From the NCBI RefSeq assembly GCF_001591545.1, contig NZ_BCVC01000008.1, positions 35,296 to 99,295 of the forward strand: a DNA stretch of 64,000 bases. Direction: 5' to 3'. The first letter of the stretch is position 1. Every line of letters begins with the position of its first letter. The notes beneath the pieces are model-generated. The model did not search any database. It worked only from the letters and a program-made list of their open reading frames with translations, and was not told the DNA's origin. A program made the translations under genes and the position numbers. The DNA is from Lederbergia lenta NBRC 16444 (GTDB lineage Bacteria; Bacillota; Bacilli; Bacillales; Bacillaceae_C). Positions 22,860 through 33,180 of the stretch are shown here, piece after piece.

Positions 22860-23302
22860 ATATAAACTAATTATTCATTGGTATGTACAATCTATAAATG
22901 ATTAAAATCGTTTTATATATGAAATGAAAAATGGAGATTTTTCTGAGTTTACACATTAAAGCATTAACAGTATTTGTATCATGTCATAATTATTCTTGGC
23001 TATTTTTATAATTCCTTTCAGCTCCCCTAATTGTAATCTCCTAATGTGTCCATAAAGCAAGGACTCATTATCGATTATATAAAGGGTCTTTGTTCTTCGG
23101 ATGTTATGAGTCAGCCAAGTAGGATAAGTGTGCGTAAGAAAGCATTTAGCGCTTTTAACGCACACTAATTCATTGGGCTTCCCCAAAACATATACGAATC
23201 ACTCGATAGCTTTGCTACTTACGCCACTTGACATTAATCGATGCAAAGATTCTCTCTATGGTGACCAAAAAGTCATAAAAAATTATAGAGAGGTTGATCT
23301 AA
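22860..23302. other. Element intergenic region with two stem-loops
   Basis: 443 bases without a supported gene; a 76-codon minus-strand frame has no good start site and no family look. It holds a strong imperfect hairpin at 23128-23165 (GTGTGCGT ... ACGCACAC with an inner AAAGC/GCTTT pairing) and a second stem just before radC (CTCTCTAT 23252-23259 with ATAGAGAG 23285-23292). Confidence 0.5.
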
Positions 23303-23746
23303 ATGGAAATCATTTTAGAAGTAGTTCGCATTGAACAAATTATTCGAGAGGCAGAACCAGGTGTTTATTATATCATTCGTAGTCCGGAAGACGGAGCGAA
23401 GATAGCGTCTCGCTTTATTAGTCGTGATGATCGTGAAGTGTTTTTTGTTATGTGTTTAAATACGAAAAATAATGTTATCGCGGTACATCGTTGTCATGTT
23501 GGTTCATTGAATGCCTCACTCGTTCATCCACGCGAGGTGTTTAAATCAGCAATACTTAATAACGCAGCAAGTGTAATTGTTGCGCATCAGCATCCAAGTG
23601 GTGACATAACATCATCGATGGAAGACATTAACGTTACAAAGAGATTAGTCGATGCTGGAAAGCTACTAGGCATCGAACTACTCGATCACCTAGTAGTAAA
23701 TAGTGACAACAGTTTTACTAGCCTTAAAGAAAGAGGCTATATTTAA
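23303..23746 (+). CDS. RadC-like JAB/MPN domain protein, short mobile-element form
   Basis: A 147-residue protein consisting of the metalloprotease-like JAB1/MPN fold alone. The metal motif is complete: H95-x-H97-x-S99 (HQHPSGD) and D108 region. Chromosomal RadC has an extra N-terminal helix-hairpin-helix part that is missing here, as in the YkfG/YeeS group found on mobile elements and near defence genes. Biochemical role is unknown; older links to DNA repair are not supported. The ribosome binding site lies in a stem. Confidence 0.85.
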   Translation: MEIILEVVRIEQIIREAEPGVYYIIRSPEDGAKIASRFISRDDREVFFVMCLNTKNNVIAVHRCHVGSLNASLVHPREVFKSAILNNAASVIVAHQHPSGDITSSMEDINVTKRLVDAGKLLGIELLDHLVVNSDNSFTSLKERGYI

Positions 23747-23772
23747 AAGGGAGAAATAGCTTTCTTTTTTTC
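23725..23772 (+). terminator. Terminator overlapping the radC end
   Basis: AAAGAAAGAGGCTAT at the end of radC pairs with ATAGCTTTCTTT (one bulge), followed by T residues. Separates radC from the restriction operon. Confidence 0.6.
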
Positions 23773-23923
23773 TTCAAGATGCTACATGTAATAGCTAATG
23801 AATGAAAATGATGAGCTGTTTTATGGTAGAATATAGGGAGAAAGTATGAGAATAAAGGATCTAAACTATAAATAATTCAAAAGATAAATGAGATATTAGA
23901 ATAAACTGTAGGGAGAGTTTTCA

Positions 23924-25612
23924 TTGAATCAGGAATTGAATGACTTAAAGAAAAATTTATGGGAAGTAGCCGATGAATTACGTGCAAATTCAGGTTTAAA
24001 AGCATCTGCATATTCGACTCCTATATTGGGGTTAATATTTTTAAAGTTCGCGGATGCTAAATACGGACAATTCAAAGATGAGATTGTAAAAGAATATGAA
24101 GCATTAAAAGGTGGAAGACGTGAAAAGAAAATAGAAGAAATTGCAATTGAAAAATGTGGGTTTTATTTACCAGAACAGTCGCGTTACTCCTATTTACTAA
24201 ATTTAAGTGAAGAAGAGGATATTGCTAATAAAATAAAAGAAGCAATGGAAGGTATAGAAAAGTTTTCGCCCGAATTTGCTGGCGTATTACCAAAGGATAA
24301 TTACCATGATTTAGGTGCCGATGTTAATAATAAAATTTTAAATAGACTATTGAGAAACTTTAACGATATTCCGACAGATTTAAAAAACGATATTTTTGGT
24401 GAAGTATATGAATACTTTTTAGGGAATTTCGCATTAGCCGAAGGTCAAGGTGGAGGAGAGTTCTACACACCAAGAACGGTTGTACGCTATATGGTTGAAG
24501 TATTGCAACCATCAGAAGGTAAAGTTTTAGATCCTGCTTGCGGATCTGGAGGAATGTTCGTTCAAACAGCACATTATGCACAAGCACATAAAGAGAAAAA
24601 TGGTGGACAACCTTTAAATTTAAGAGCTTACGGTGTCGAAAGAACTGGTGAGACTGTTAAATTAGCAAAAATGAACTTATTTTTAAACAATATACGTGGT
24701 GAAATAACAGAGGCAAACTCATATTATACTGACCCGTATGATTCCTATGGAAATTTTGATTATGTGTTAGCAAACCCACCTTTTAATGTAGATAATGTGG
24801 AATTAGATTTGGTGAAGGATCAGAAGAGGTTTAATAAATACGGTGTACCACAAACAAAAGGAAAAAAGTCCAAAGTACCAAATGCAAACTATTTATGGAT
24901 TAACCAATTTGCGACTGCTTTAAATAAAACAGGAAAAGCAGCACTTGTTATGGCAAACTCGGCTTCAGACGCAGGGCATAGCGAAAAAGAAATCCGTAAA
25001 GCATTAATAGAAGATGGTATTGTTTCGCAAATGGTTGCACTTCCTTCAAATATGTTCAGTACAGTTACATTACCGGCAACACTATGGTTCTTTGATAAGC
25101 AAAAGAAAAAGGAAGATGAAATACTATTTATAGATGCACGAACTATATTTACGCAAGTAGATCGCACTTTAAGAAAGTTTTCTGATGAACAAATAAAAAA
25201 CTTAGCAATTATTAATCGCTTATATGAAGAAGATAGCGAAAGTTTCTATGCACTTATTAAAGATTATGAGGGAAATAGAGATATTGCAACTTCAGAAAAG
25301 GATAAAAAGTACTTCCAAAAACAAATTGATTGGTTATTGGAACGTTTTCCAGATGGTAAATATCAAGATGTAATTGGCTTGTGTAAGGTAGCTACACTTG
25401 ATGGTGAAGCTGGCATTATTGAACAAGATTATTCATTAAACCCTGGAAGGTATGTTGGAGTTGTTATAGAAGATGATGGCATGACAGCAGAGCAATTTAA
25501 ACAAAATTTATCTAGTTTAAATGATGAGTTTAAACAATTAAATGAAGAAGTAAAAGAACTGGAAGTGCAAATCCAAAAGAATTTATCTAGTTTGGTGATT
25601 GAGTATGAATAA
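23924..25612 (+). CDS. hsdM: Type I restriction-modification system, methyltransferase subunit HsdM
   Basis: Methylates adenine N6 in the recognition site together with HsdS. The 562-residue protein has the helical HsdM N-terminal domain (about 1-160), SAM motif I DPACGSGG (203-210) and catalytic motif IV NPPF (284-287), ending in a coiled-coil stretch. Starts with TTG behind AGGGAGAG. Order hsdM-hsdS-hsdR with the hsdS start overlapping its stop. Confidence 0.96.
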   Translation: MNQELNDLKKNLWEVADELRANSGLKASAYSTPILGLIFLKFADAKYGQFKDEIVKEYEALKGGRREKKIEEIAIEKCGFYLPEQSRYSYLLNLSEEEDIANKIKEAMEGIEKFSPEFAGVLPKDNYHDLGADVNNKILNRLLRNFNDIPTDLKNDIFGEVYEYFLGNFALAEGQGGGEFYTPRTVVRYMVEVLQPSEGKVLDPACGSGGMFVQTAHYAQAHKEKNGGQPLNLRAYGVERTGETVKLAKMNLFLNNIRGEITEANSYYTDPYDSYGNFDYVLANPPFNVDNVELDLVKDQKRFNKYGVPQTKGKKSKVPNANYLWINQFATALNKTGKAALVMANSASDAGHSEKEIRKALIEDGIVSQMVALPSNMFSTVTLPATLWFFDKQKKKEDEILFIDARTIFTQVDRTLRKFSDEQIKNLAIINRLYEEDSESFYALIKDYEGNRDIATSEKDKKYFQKQIDWLLERFPDGKYQDVIGLCKVATLDGEAGIIEQDYSLNPGRYVGVVIEDDGMTAEQFKQNLSSLNDEFKQLNEEVKELEVQIQKNLSSLVIEYE

Positions 25613-26792
25613 ATGGGAAACTATCAAATTCAAAGACTTTGTCGCCTTGAAAAGGGGATATGATTTACCACACCATAAAAGTAAAGATGGAAATTATCCA
25701 GTTATTGCCTCGACTAATATACGAGGGTATCATGACGAATATAAAGTGGAACCGCCTGTAGTAACGGTTGGGCGCTCAGGTTCCATAGGACAAGTACAAA
25801 TCATCTACGATAAAGCATGGCCATTAAACACTACTTTATATGTAACTGATTCTAAAGGGAATAATATTAATTTTATATATTATTTTTTGCAGACAATGGG
25901 ATTGGAACAGTTTAATTCAGGGGCGGGAGTCCCGACATTAAACAGAAATCATATTAACTTATTGAAAATAAAAATTCCCGATATAAAAACACAGGAAAAA
26001 ATAGCAAACGTTCTTTCAACATACGATAAATTAATCGAAAACAATAATCGTAGGATTGAAATCTTAGAACAAACAGCAGAAGAAATCTATAAAGAATGGT
26101 TTGTACGAATGAGATTTCCAGGGTATGAAAATGCGGAGTTTGATAAAGGAATACCAAAGGAATGGGATGTAAAAAAGGTTGGTGAAATAATATCATTTGA
26201 TATTGGTGGTGGTTGGGGTACAGAATCACCAGAAGAAGATTCTACGAAAGAGGCCTATGTTATAAGAGGTACAGATATACCTAACATGAAGTATGGTGAA
26301 ATTAATTATGAACTATTAAGATTTCATAAAGATAGCCAACTAACAAACAGAAGATTACGATCTTCAGATATAATATTCGAGGCTTCAGGGGGAAGTAAAG
26401 ATCAAAGGCTAGGAAGAACATACTATATTACTAATGAAACATTATCAATGTATGATGAAGATGTAATTTGTGCAAGTTTTTGTAAGGTAATTAGAATAGA
26501 TGAAAAATACCTATCATGGTATTTTAATCATTATTTAAATTATGCATATAAAACTGAAACCTTGTCAATCTTCGAGGTACAGTCAACTGGAATATCTAAC
26601 TTTGGTTTTACTAACTTTAAAAAACATCATCAAGTTTTATTACCAACAGTAGACATAATGAAGCAATTTTTTGAATTAACATATAATATGTACATTGAAA
26701 AACAAAAATTAGGAAGGAAAAACGAAAACCTAAAAAAACAGCGTGATCTTCTTTTACCACGTTTGATGAATGGTACGATTGAGGTGAAGTAA
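25605..26792 (+). CDS. hsdS: Type I restriction-modification system, specificity subunit HsdS
   Basis: Sets the DNA target of the complex. The 395-residue protein has two target-recognition domains: the first about residues 1-130, then a conserved helical spacer (LSTYDKLIENNNRRIEILEQ), the second about 175-355, and a second helical end (KKQRDLLLPRLMNG). Starts at ATG 25605 overlapping hsdM. Full length with no sign of a break. Such genes vary by domain exchange; no partner hsdS is in the window. Confidence 0.94.
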   Translation: MNKWETIKFKDFVALKRGYDLPHHKSKDGNYPVIASTNIRGYHDEYKVEPPVVTVGRSGSIGQVQIIYDKAWPLNTTLYVTDSKGNNINFIYYFLQTMGLEQFNSGAGVPTLNRNHINLLKIKIPDIKTQEKIANVLSTYDKLIENNNRRIEILEQTAEEIYKEWFVRMRFPGYENAEFDKGIPKEWDVKKVGEIISFDIGGGWGTESPEEDSTKEAYVIRGTDIPNMKYGEINYELLRFHKDSQLTNRRLRSSDIIFEASGGSKDQRLGRTYYITNETLSMYDEDVICASFCKVIRIDEKYLSWYFNHYLNYAYKTETLSIFEVQSTGISNFGFTNFKKHHQVLLPTVDIMKQFFELTYNMYIEKQKLGRKNENLKKQRDLLLPRLMNGTIEVK

Positions 26793-26806
26793 AGGAGGGG
26801 AATAGT

Positions 26807-29800
26807 GTGAGGAAGATAATCACTGAATTTATGATAGAACAAGCTTGTATAAAAGTATTATCTGAAAATAATTACTATGAATTTATTAATGCAAATATTA
26901 GTGCGGATAAAGTGTTTGCTTCATTAAATGTTTTAGAACATGAAAATGATGGAACAGGTCGTTCCAACATACAAGAAGTAGTATTATCACAAGTGCTCTA
27001 TGAAAGTTTGCAAAGATTAAATCCACATATACCTGACCGCTTTTTTAAACAAATTGTAGAGGATTTTAAACTTCCTTTTACAGATAAAGAACTAGAAGTT
27101 GTTAACTATGAAAGATATAAACAATTAAAAAATGGTATTAAAGTAGAGTTCGAAAAAGACGGTAAGAAGCAATATGAAACAGTTCGTATTATTGACTTTA
27201 ATAATGCATCAAAAAATACGTTTACAATTGTTTCTCAAATGTGGATTAAAGGGGAAACCCAACATCGTAGACCAGATTTACTTTTATTCGTAAATGGATT
27301 ACCACTTGTGTTTAATGAGCTGAAAAATTCAGATGTTAAATTAAAAACGGCATACGATAAAAATTTACAAGATTATATTCGTGATATCCCTCAATTATTT
27401 CACTTTAACCAATTATGTGTGCTATCAAACGCATCTGAAACAAGAGTAGGAAGTTTTACAGCGAACTACAGTCACTTTTTTGAATGGCTACGTTCAACAG
27501 AGGACGATAAATTAAATCGATCACAAATACGTTCAGAAGGCACAAGTATTCAGTATTTGTTAGATAATCTCTTGAAGCGTGAAACTTTACTAGACTATGT
27601 TGAAAATTTTATTCTTTTTGAAAATAAACGAATAAAAATTTTAGCTAAAAACCATCAGTTCCTGGGTGTTAATAATGGTATTGAATCATTTAAAAATCGT
27701 AAAAAGTTAAATGGTAAACTAGGTGTGTTTTGGCATACACAAGGTAGCGGCAAGTCTTATTCAATGGCAATGTTTATTAATAAGATTAATAGAAAAATGA
27801 CAGGAAATTTCACGTTTTTAATAGTTACAGACAGGCAAGACTTGGACGATCAGCTTTACAAAAACTTCTTAAGAACAGAAACAGTAACAGAAGAAGAGTC
27901 GGCTAACCCTAAAAATGGTGCAGCTTTAAGAAAAGATTTACAAACGAATAAAGCCTTCCTATTTACTCTGATACAAAAGTTTCGCTATGACAAGGGAAAA
28001 AAATATCCAGTGTTATCCGATCGAGATGACATTGTTGTTATTGTAGACGAAGCACATCGTACACAATATAAATCATTAGCGGAAAATATGAGAACAGCTC
28101 TACCGAATGCTCAATATATGGCTTTTACAGGAACGCCATTACTAGGATCTAAAAGGTTCACAAATCAATGGTTTGGTGATTATGTTAGTGAATATAACTT
28201 TGCACAATCCATTGAAGATGGTTCAACTGTTCCTTTATATTACTCAAGAAGAGTCCCTGAAGTATGGCTAACAAATAATTTTTTAGAAGATGATTATCTA
28301 GAAATAATCGAAAATGAAAACTTGTCACCAGAGGAAGAAAAAAGGTTATCAGATTATTATTCTAAAACAAATGAAGTACTGAAGCGTGATGATCGTTTAA
28401 ATATAGTTGCACAAGATATTGTTGAACACTTCCCTAACAGGGGATATTTAGGAAAAGCAATGGTAGTATCAGTAGATAAATTTACTACTGTCAGAATGTA
28501 TAACAAAGTACAATATTATTGGAATGAGAAGTTAAAAGAGTTATATCAAGAACGTTCTAACGCTCGTTCAAAAGAAGATAGAGAACGAATTAATCGCCAA
28601 ATTAAATACATGCAACAAATAGAGATGGCTGTTGTTGTTAGTGAAGATGGTGATGAAGATCAAAGGTTTAAAAATGAAGGATTAGAGATTAAAAAACATC
28701 GTGAACGGATGAATCATATCGATGAAAATGGCCATGACATTGAGGATAACTTCAAAGATCCGAACAATCCATTATCTTTAGTCTTTGTTTGTGCGATGTG
28801 GTTAACAGGCTTTGATGCGCCAAGTGTGTCAACAATTTATTTAGATAAACCTATGAAAAGTCATACGTTGATGCAGACTATTGCACGAATTAATAGAGTA
28901 TTTCCTGGCAAGAATTCAGGGTTAATAGTTGATTATTTGAACTTATTTAAATATATGCAACAAGCGCTTGGTGATTATGCAAACCCAGATAATGCTGACG
29001 AGATGCCTGTGAAAAATATTCAAGCACAAATTGAATTGCTAGATAATGTCATTGAAGAAACAAGAGTTTTTTGTAGGGAATTAAACATCCATTTAGATAG
29101 AATCCTGCATAGAAATGAAACCTTTGATCAAATTGAACTTTTTCAGCAATATACAGATATATTACTAGAAAAGGATGAATACTTTGAAGAGTTTAATATC
29201 TATGTAAATCTATGTAAAAATATCTATGAAGCTTGTAAGCCAGAAATATTTGAGTTTGATTGGGAAAATAAATATTTATCTGTCATATTGTATCTGGGTG
29301 ACATGATTAAAGCATCCGCTAGAGAAGAAAGTATCGAAAGTGCAAAAGTAGCATTGAGTAGAACATTAGATTTGAGTGTTAAATCAACATATGTTCATGA
29401 AGATGCAGGAGACAACAAATATGAAGTTACAAAAATGAAGACATTAAATTTATCTGAGATAAATACAGAAGATGTTAGAAAAACAATAAAAGAATCTCAA
29501 TACAAAAATATTGAAATTCAGGAATTAAGAATATTTATTGAAGATAAATTAGACAAGCTCTTACAAGATAATAAAACACGAATTAACTTTGTAGAAAGAT
29601 ACCAAGAGTTGATAAATCGGTATAATGCTGGGAATTCAACAAATGAAGATTATTACGAGGACTTAGTTGATTTTGTAGATAATTTGAAACAAGAAGATGA
29701 ACGTCATGTAAGAGAAGGTTTGATTGAAGAAGAGCTAGAAATCTATGATCTTTTAAAAAAGGATAAATTAACGAAGAAAGAAGAAGAAAAAGTTAAATTA

Positions 29801-30025
29801 TCTGCGAAAAAGTTATATGAATCAATTAGAAATGAACAAAGCAAAACTAACGTTATTGATTGGTACAAAGATGAACAACCGAGGAAGGCTGTTAAATTTG
29901 AAATTGAAAAAATATTAGATGAAACATTACCAGATAGTTATGATAAGGATATGTTTAATTTAAAAACAGAAGTTATTATGACTCATTTAATGGAAGAAGC
30001 TATGATGGAAAGTGCCTTCTCTTAG
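26807..30025 (+). CDS. hsdR: Type I restriction-modification system, restriction subunit HsdR
   Basis: ATP-driven translocase and nuclease of the complex. The 1072-residue protein has the N-terminal PD-(D/E)xK nuclease residues D157, E171 and K173 (RRPDLLL...NELK), Walker A GSGKS (313-317), DEAH box (414-417), the AFTGTPL motif and the helicase motif QTIARINRV, plus a long helical C-terminal end. Start GTG behind AAAGGAGGGG. All active residues are present, so the system appears functional. Confidence 0.96.
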   Translation: MRKIITEFMIEQACIKVLSENNYYEFINANISADKVFASLNVLEHENDGTGRSNIQEVVLSQVLYESLQRLNPHIPDRFFKQIVEDFKLPFTDKELEVVNYERYKQLKNGIKVEFEKDGKKQYETVRIIDFNNASKNTFTIVSQMWIKGETQHRRPDLLLFVNGLPLVFNELKNSDVKLKTAYDKNLQDYIRDIPQLFHFNQLCVLSNASETRVGSFTANYSHFFEWLRSTEDDKLNRSQIRSEGTSIQYLLDNLLKRETLLDYVENFILFENKRIKILAKNHQFLGVNNGIESFKNRKKLNGKLGVFWHTQGSGKSYSMAMFINKINRKMTGNFTFLIVTDRQDLDDQLYKNFLRTETVTEEESANPKNGAALRKDLQTNKAFLFTLIQKFRYDKGKKYPVLSDRDDIVVIVDEAHRTQYKSLAENMRTALPNAQYMAFTGTPLLGSKRFTNQWFGDYVSEYNFAQSIEDGSTVPLYYSRRVPEVWLTNNFLEDDYLEIIENENLSPEEEKRLSDYYSKTNEVLKRDDRLNIVAQDIVEHFPNRGYLGKAMVVSVDKFTTVRMYNKVQYYWNEKLKELYQERSNARSKEDRERINRQIKYMQQIEMAVVVSEDGDEDQRFKNEGLEIKKHRERMNHIDENGHDIEDNFKDPNNPLSLVFVCAMWLTGFDAPSVSTIYLDKPMKSHTLMQTIARINRVFPGKNSGLIVDYLNLFKYMQQALGDYANPDNADEMPVKNIQAQIELLDNVIEETRVFCRELNIHLDRILHRNETFDQIELFQQYTDILLEKDEYFEEFNIYVNLCKNIYEACKPEIFEFDWENKYLSVILYLGDMIKASAREESIESAKVALSRTLDLSVKSTYVHEDAGDNKYEVTKMKTLNLSEINTEDVRKTIKESQYKNIEIQELRIFIEDKLDKLLQDNKTRINFVERYQELINRYNAGNSTNEDYYEDLVDFVDNLKQEDERHVREGLIEEELEIYDLLKKDKLTKKEEEKVKLSAKKLYESIRNEQSKTNVIDWYKDEQPRKAVKFEIEKILDETLPDSYDKDMFNLKTEVIMTHLMEEAMMESAFS

Positions 30026-30080
30026 TGAGTAATTAAAGTGAATCTATATATATAGAGAATATTATTTTATTATTTTAAAT

Positions 30081-30096
30081 GTATTCAACTAACATC
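30081..30096 (+). repeat. Element repeat copy B (between hsdR and SIR2)
   Basis: GTATTCAACTAACATC, identical in 16 bases to copy C near the right end (34920-34935). Downstream lies GAAATGTTGAT (30156-30166), also repeated after copy C at 35016-35026, and AAGCATCGGCA (30145-30155), which recurs at 17399-17409 near the left end. Looks like a relic of an earlier element end. Confidence 0.55.
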
Positions 30097-30144
30097 TTTC
30101 ATTTTGATTTACCTCAGTTAAATTATCAAAAATTAATGAAATTC

Positions 30145-30177
30145 AAGCATCGGCAGAAATGTTGATGCCTTTTTTAT
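30145..30177 (+). terminator. Possible terminator downstream of hsdR
   Basis: GGCATC-like stem: AAGCATC pairs with GATGCCTT across CGGCAGAAATGTT, followed by six T. About 120 bases past the hsdR stop. Confidence 0.5.
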
Positions 30178-30253
30178 AGTTTCAATTTGGGATATTAAAA
30201 AATCTGTGAAGCAATTCTAAATACAGACAAAATAATTAGATGGGAGTATGAGG

Positions 30254-31258
30254 ATGAGCAAGGATATTGTAAAACAATTAAGAAACCTAGCAATCACAAA
30301 ACAACTTAATTTTCTTTTAGGGTCTGGAGTATCAGTACCTGCTATTCCGTTAATGGGATCGTTTCATGATATATTCGGAAAGTCGGCTAATGAGCAGTTA
30401 TTTGAACGAGTTCAGGAAGTTAGTAAAAAGTTATTAACAAAAAATAACTGTGAATTAGCTGATGAAAATATTAATACTGTTTTGTGTAGTTATCAAAAAT
30501 TTATAGAGAGCGTTGTTTCAATATTAAATTTATCTAACTCGCGACAGGTGCCGAAAAATGTAAATATTTTTACAACTAATTATGATTTGTATATTGAAAA
30601 AGCAACTGATCAGATTTTAAAAAAGTATAAGTTGGTATTTAATGATGGGGCTAGTGGATATTTTGATCGCTATTTAGACAGCTCAAATTATAATCGAACA
30701 GTTTCCTATAAGGGATTAAATGATAATTATATTAATGAAATCCCATCGATAACATTGATAAAGCCACATGGATCAATGAATTGGGAAAAACATAATGAAA
30801 ACATTTTAATAAAAAATGAAGTAGTTGATGAACCCGTTATTGTTATACCTGATGGATATGAAGCATCAACCACTTTTGAAAGTAATCATTTTCATGAAAT
30901 GTTGCGTATTTTTCAAATGGAGTTAGATAAACCGCAATCAGTTTTATTTGTTATAGGATTCTCTTTTCAAGATAAACATATTGCAAAAATGGTTAAACGC
31001 GCAGTACAGAATCCTGAACTAATGGTGTATGTATTTGGATTCACCGATAGTGACAGTGAAATTTTCTTAAATAATTTAAATTTTGAAAGCGAAAGATCGA
31101 ATTTTATAATTTTGACACCTGAAAATTTCGATGAAGCTTATGTTAATAAAAATATTGACAATGAACACGATATAGAATGGCTTAGTTTTACTTTATCTAA
31201 CCTAACAAATATATTAAATGGTATGAAATTGGAGGAATCCAAGGATGATAAAGCATAG
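30254..31258 (+). CDS. SIR2-family NADase-like defence effector
   Basis: A 334-residue SIR2-fold protein. Visible are the NAD-binding NFLLGSGVS (GSG at residues 23-25), TTNYD (107-111), the catalytic His172 in KPHGSMNW, and [14 protein letters not shown] near the end. In described SIR2-HerA systems this subunit depletes NAD+ when the complex is triggered by phage; I infer the same here. I take the ATG at 30254, 7 bases after GGGAG. It overlaps the HerA gene by 14 bases, so the two are made together. Confidence 0.88.
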   Translation: MSKDIVKQLRNLAITKQLNFLLGSGVSVPAIPLMGSFHDIFGKSANEQLFERVQEVSKKLLTKNNCELADENINTVLCSYQKFIESVVSILNLSNSRQVPKNVNIFTTNYDLYIEKATDQILKKYKLVFNDGASGYFDRYLDSSNYNRTVSYKGLNDNYINEIPSITLIKPHGSMNWEKHNENILIKNEVVDEPVIVIPDGYEASTTFESNHFHEMLRIFQMELDKPQSVLFVIGFSFQDKHIAKMVKRAVQNPELMVYVFGFTDSDSEIFLNNLNFESERSNFIILTPENFDEAYVNKNIDNEHDIEWLSFTLSNLTNILNGMKLEESKDDKA

Positions 31259-33140
31259 TAAAAGATTAGGTGTGATTGTAGGAGTTGAAGGGGATGTATC
31301 ACAGGTCGGTATGTACCATATGTCTAATGACGCTGATTTCATATGGTATGGAGATGTTTTGACAGGCCCTAAAATAGGTGCATTTCTAACTATTAATCAA
31401 AATGAAGTTAAAATTATTGCAACAGTTTCGACTGAAAAGATTATAGATCAACAAAATACGATTAGAAGTACTGAATTCGATAATCGATATACTAAGAATT
31501 CTATTAATCGTATAATAACCCTAAAAGTTAAAGGAGTAATATGCGGAGATAAATTTGAAGTTACTAGTCAGTATGTTCCGATGATTGGTAATGAAGTAAC
31601 TTTAACTACGAAGGAAGAACTTAGAATTATTTATGCAATTGATAGTACCGAATCAACGCTCACTATTGGAGAATCAATCCTAGAAAGGCAACCAATAAAA
31701 CTATCTATCAATAATTTTTTCGCATCACATATAGGGATTTTTGGTAATACTGGTAGTGGGAAATCAAATACGTTACATAAATTATATTTAGAACTTTTTA
31801 GATCTGAATATTTTCAGCAAATTACTCAAAAGTCACAATTTTTTATTATAGACTTTAACGGGGAATATACAGGTTCAGATATGTTTGGTGTGAAAAATGA
31901 ACATAAAGAAATTTTTGAAATTAATACTAGAAATGAGGGGCAAGGTCGGAAATTGCCAGTGAAAAAAGATTATTTATTTGATGCTGACATTTTAGCAATA
32001 TTATTTGATGCTCGACCAGCAACTCAGGTACCATTTTTACGAACAGCGCTAAAGACTTATAAAGAGAAAGTACAGGATGTAGATAGCTTTGCAAAACTAG
32101 AGATTGGGTTATTAATATCAATCATTAGGGGTACTAAAAGTGTGGCTGGTGACGCACTTGATAATTGGATATCAGCAGCTGAAAGTCTAGGTGTTGAAAA
32201 AAGTTACTTTCAAGGGCTTGAAGATAATCTTATAAAAAATCATTTTGGTAATTTGGAGATAAAGTCAGCAACGGGAGTAATGATTCTTGAAAATGGGCAA
32301 ATTACTCAACAAGGAAAAGAAGAACTTAAACTTGATGATTTGAATAGAGAACTCACTGCTTTATTTAATAGTGCTACTCCAATTCAAAGGCTTAACTACT
32401 TTCTTCAGTTTCAAAAAGTTTATGTTTCTGCATGGAAGTCTGCAAATATTGAACATATAAATCCATTATTTAATCGGATAAGAACATCATTTGATAGTCT
32501 AGAAAAGGTTATTGAAGTTTATGATGATATTTCAGGGAAATACAAGACAATGAATATAATCTCACTTGTGCATGCAAATCAAGAAATCACTCGTTTAATA
32601 CCTATGCTGATATCAAAAATGATTTATGATGAACATAGATTTAAGGTTGCGGGTCAAAGTATCAATCAAACAAGACATTTGATTATCGATGAAGCTCATA
32701 ATATTTTAAATGCTGAGTATAGAAACAATGGTGATGATTGGCAAGATTATCGTTTATCAGTGTTTGAAGAGATTATTAAAGAAGGTAGAAAGTTTGGCTG
32801 TTTTTTGACGCTTGCAAGTCAACGTCCTGCGGATATTTCACCAACTATTTTATCACAAACACATAATTATCTTATACATCGTCTTGTAAATGAGAAAGAT
32901 TTGCGTATGCTAGAGAATACTATGCCAACGCTTGATAAAAGTTCTTATCAAATGATTCCTAGTTTAGGTAAAGGTGAAGTAATTATAACGGGCAATGCCA
33001 TGCAAGTTCCAGTCTTTGTCAAAATACCAAAAGAGGAAAATATACGTCCTAACAGTGACGATGTATTGCTTACAAATTTATGGGGGGATTTATCTGACTT
33101 TACAGAAACTATTGAGGAATCCGTTAAGATTTCAATCTAG
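31245..33140 (+). CDS. HerA-type hexameric ATPase, SIR2 partner
   Basis: A 631-residue HerA/FtsK-like ATPase. An N-terminal HAS-barrel-like part (about 5-130) precedes Walker A GNTGSGKS (167-174), Walker B LIIDEAH (DEAH 482-485) and the late motif [15 protein letters not shown] typical of HerA. In characterised SIR2-HerA pairs it forms a ring that assembles with SIR2. The start lies within the end of the SIR2 gene. Base composition is A+T-rich like the rest of the cargo. Confidence 0.9.
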   Translation: MIKHSKRLGVIVGVEGDVSQVGMYHMSNDADFIWYGDVLTGPKIGAFLTINQNEVKIIATVSTEKIIDQQNTIRSTEFDNRYTKNSINRIITLKVKGVICGDKFEVTSQYVPMIGNEVTLTTKEELRIIYAIDSTESTLTIGESILERQPIKLSINNFFASHIGIFGNTGSGKSNTLHKLYLELFRSEYFQQITQKSQFFIIDFNGEYTGSDMFGVKNEHKEIFEINTRNEGQGRKLPVKKDYLFDADILAILFDARPATQVPFLRTALKTYKEKVQDVDSFAKLEIGLLISIIRGTKSVAGDALDNWISAAESLGVEKSYFQGLEDNLIKNHFGNLEIKSATGVMILENGQITQQGKEELKLDDLNRELTALFNSATPIQRLNYFLQFQKVYVSAWKSANIEHINPLFNRIRTSFDSLEKVIEVYDDISGKYKTMNIISLVHANQEITRLIPMLISKMIYDEHRFKVAGQSINQTRHLIIDEAHNILNAEYRNNGDDWQDYRLSVFEEIIKEGRKFGCFLTLASQRPADISPTILSQTHNYLIHRLVNEKDLRMLENTMPTLDKSSYQMIPSLGKGEVIITGNAMQVPVFVKIPKEENIRPNSDDVLLTNLWGDLSDFTETIEESVKISI

Positions 33141-33180
33141 TACCGTCTTTATCAGTGACAGATTTGAAGGGGAGGAGTGA

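Noticed and set aside
22956..23186. 76-codon minus-strand open frame in the element gap
   Set aside because: No ribosome binding site, no recognisable domain, and it runs through the strong hairpin at 23128; treated as chance.
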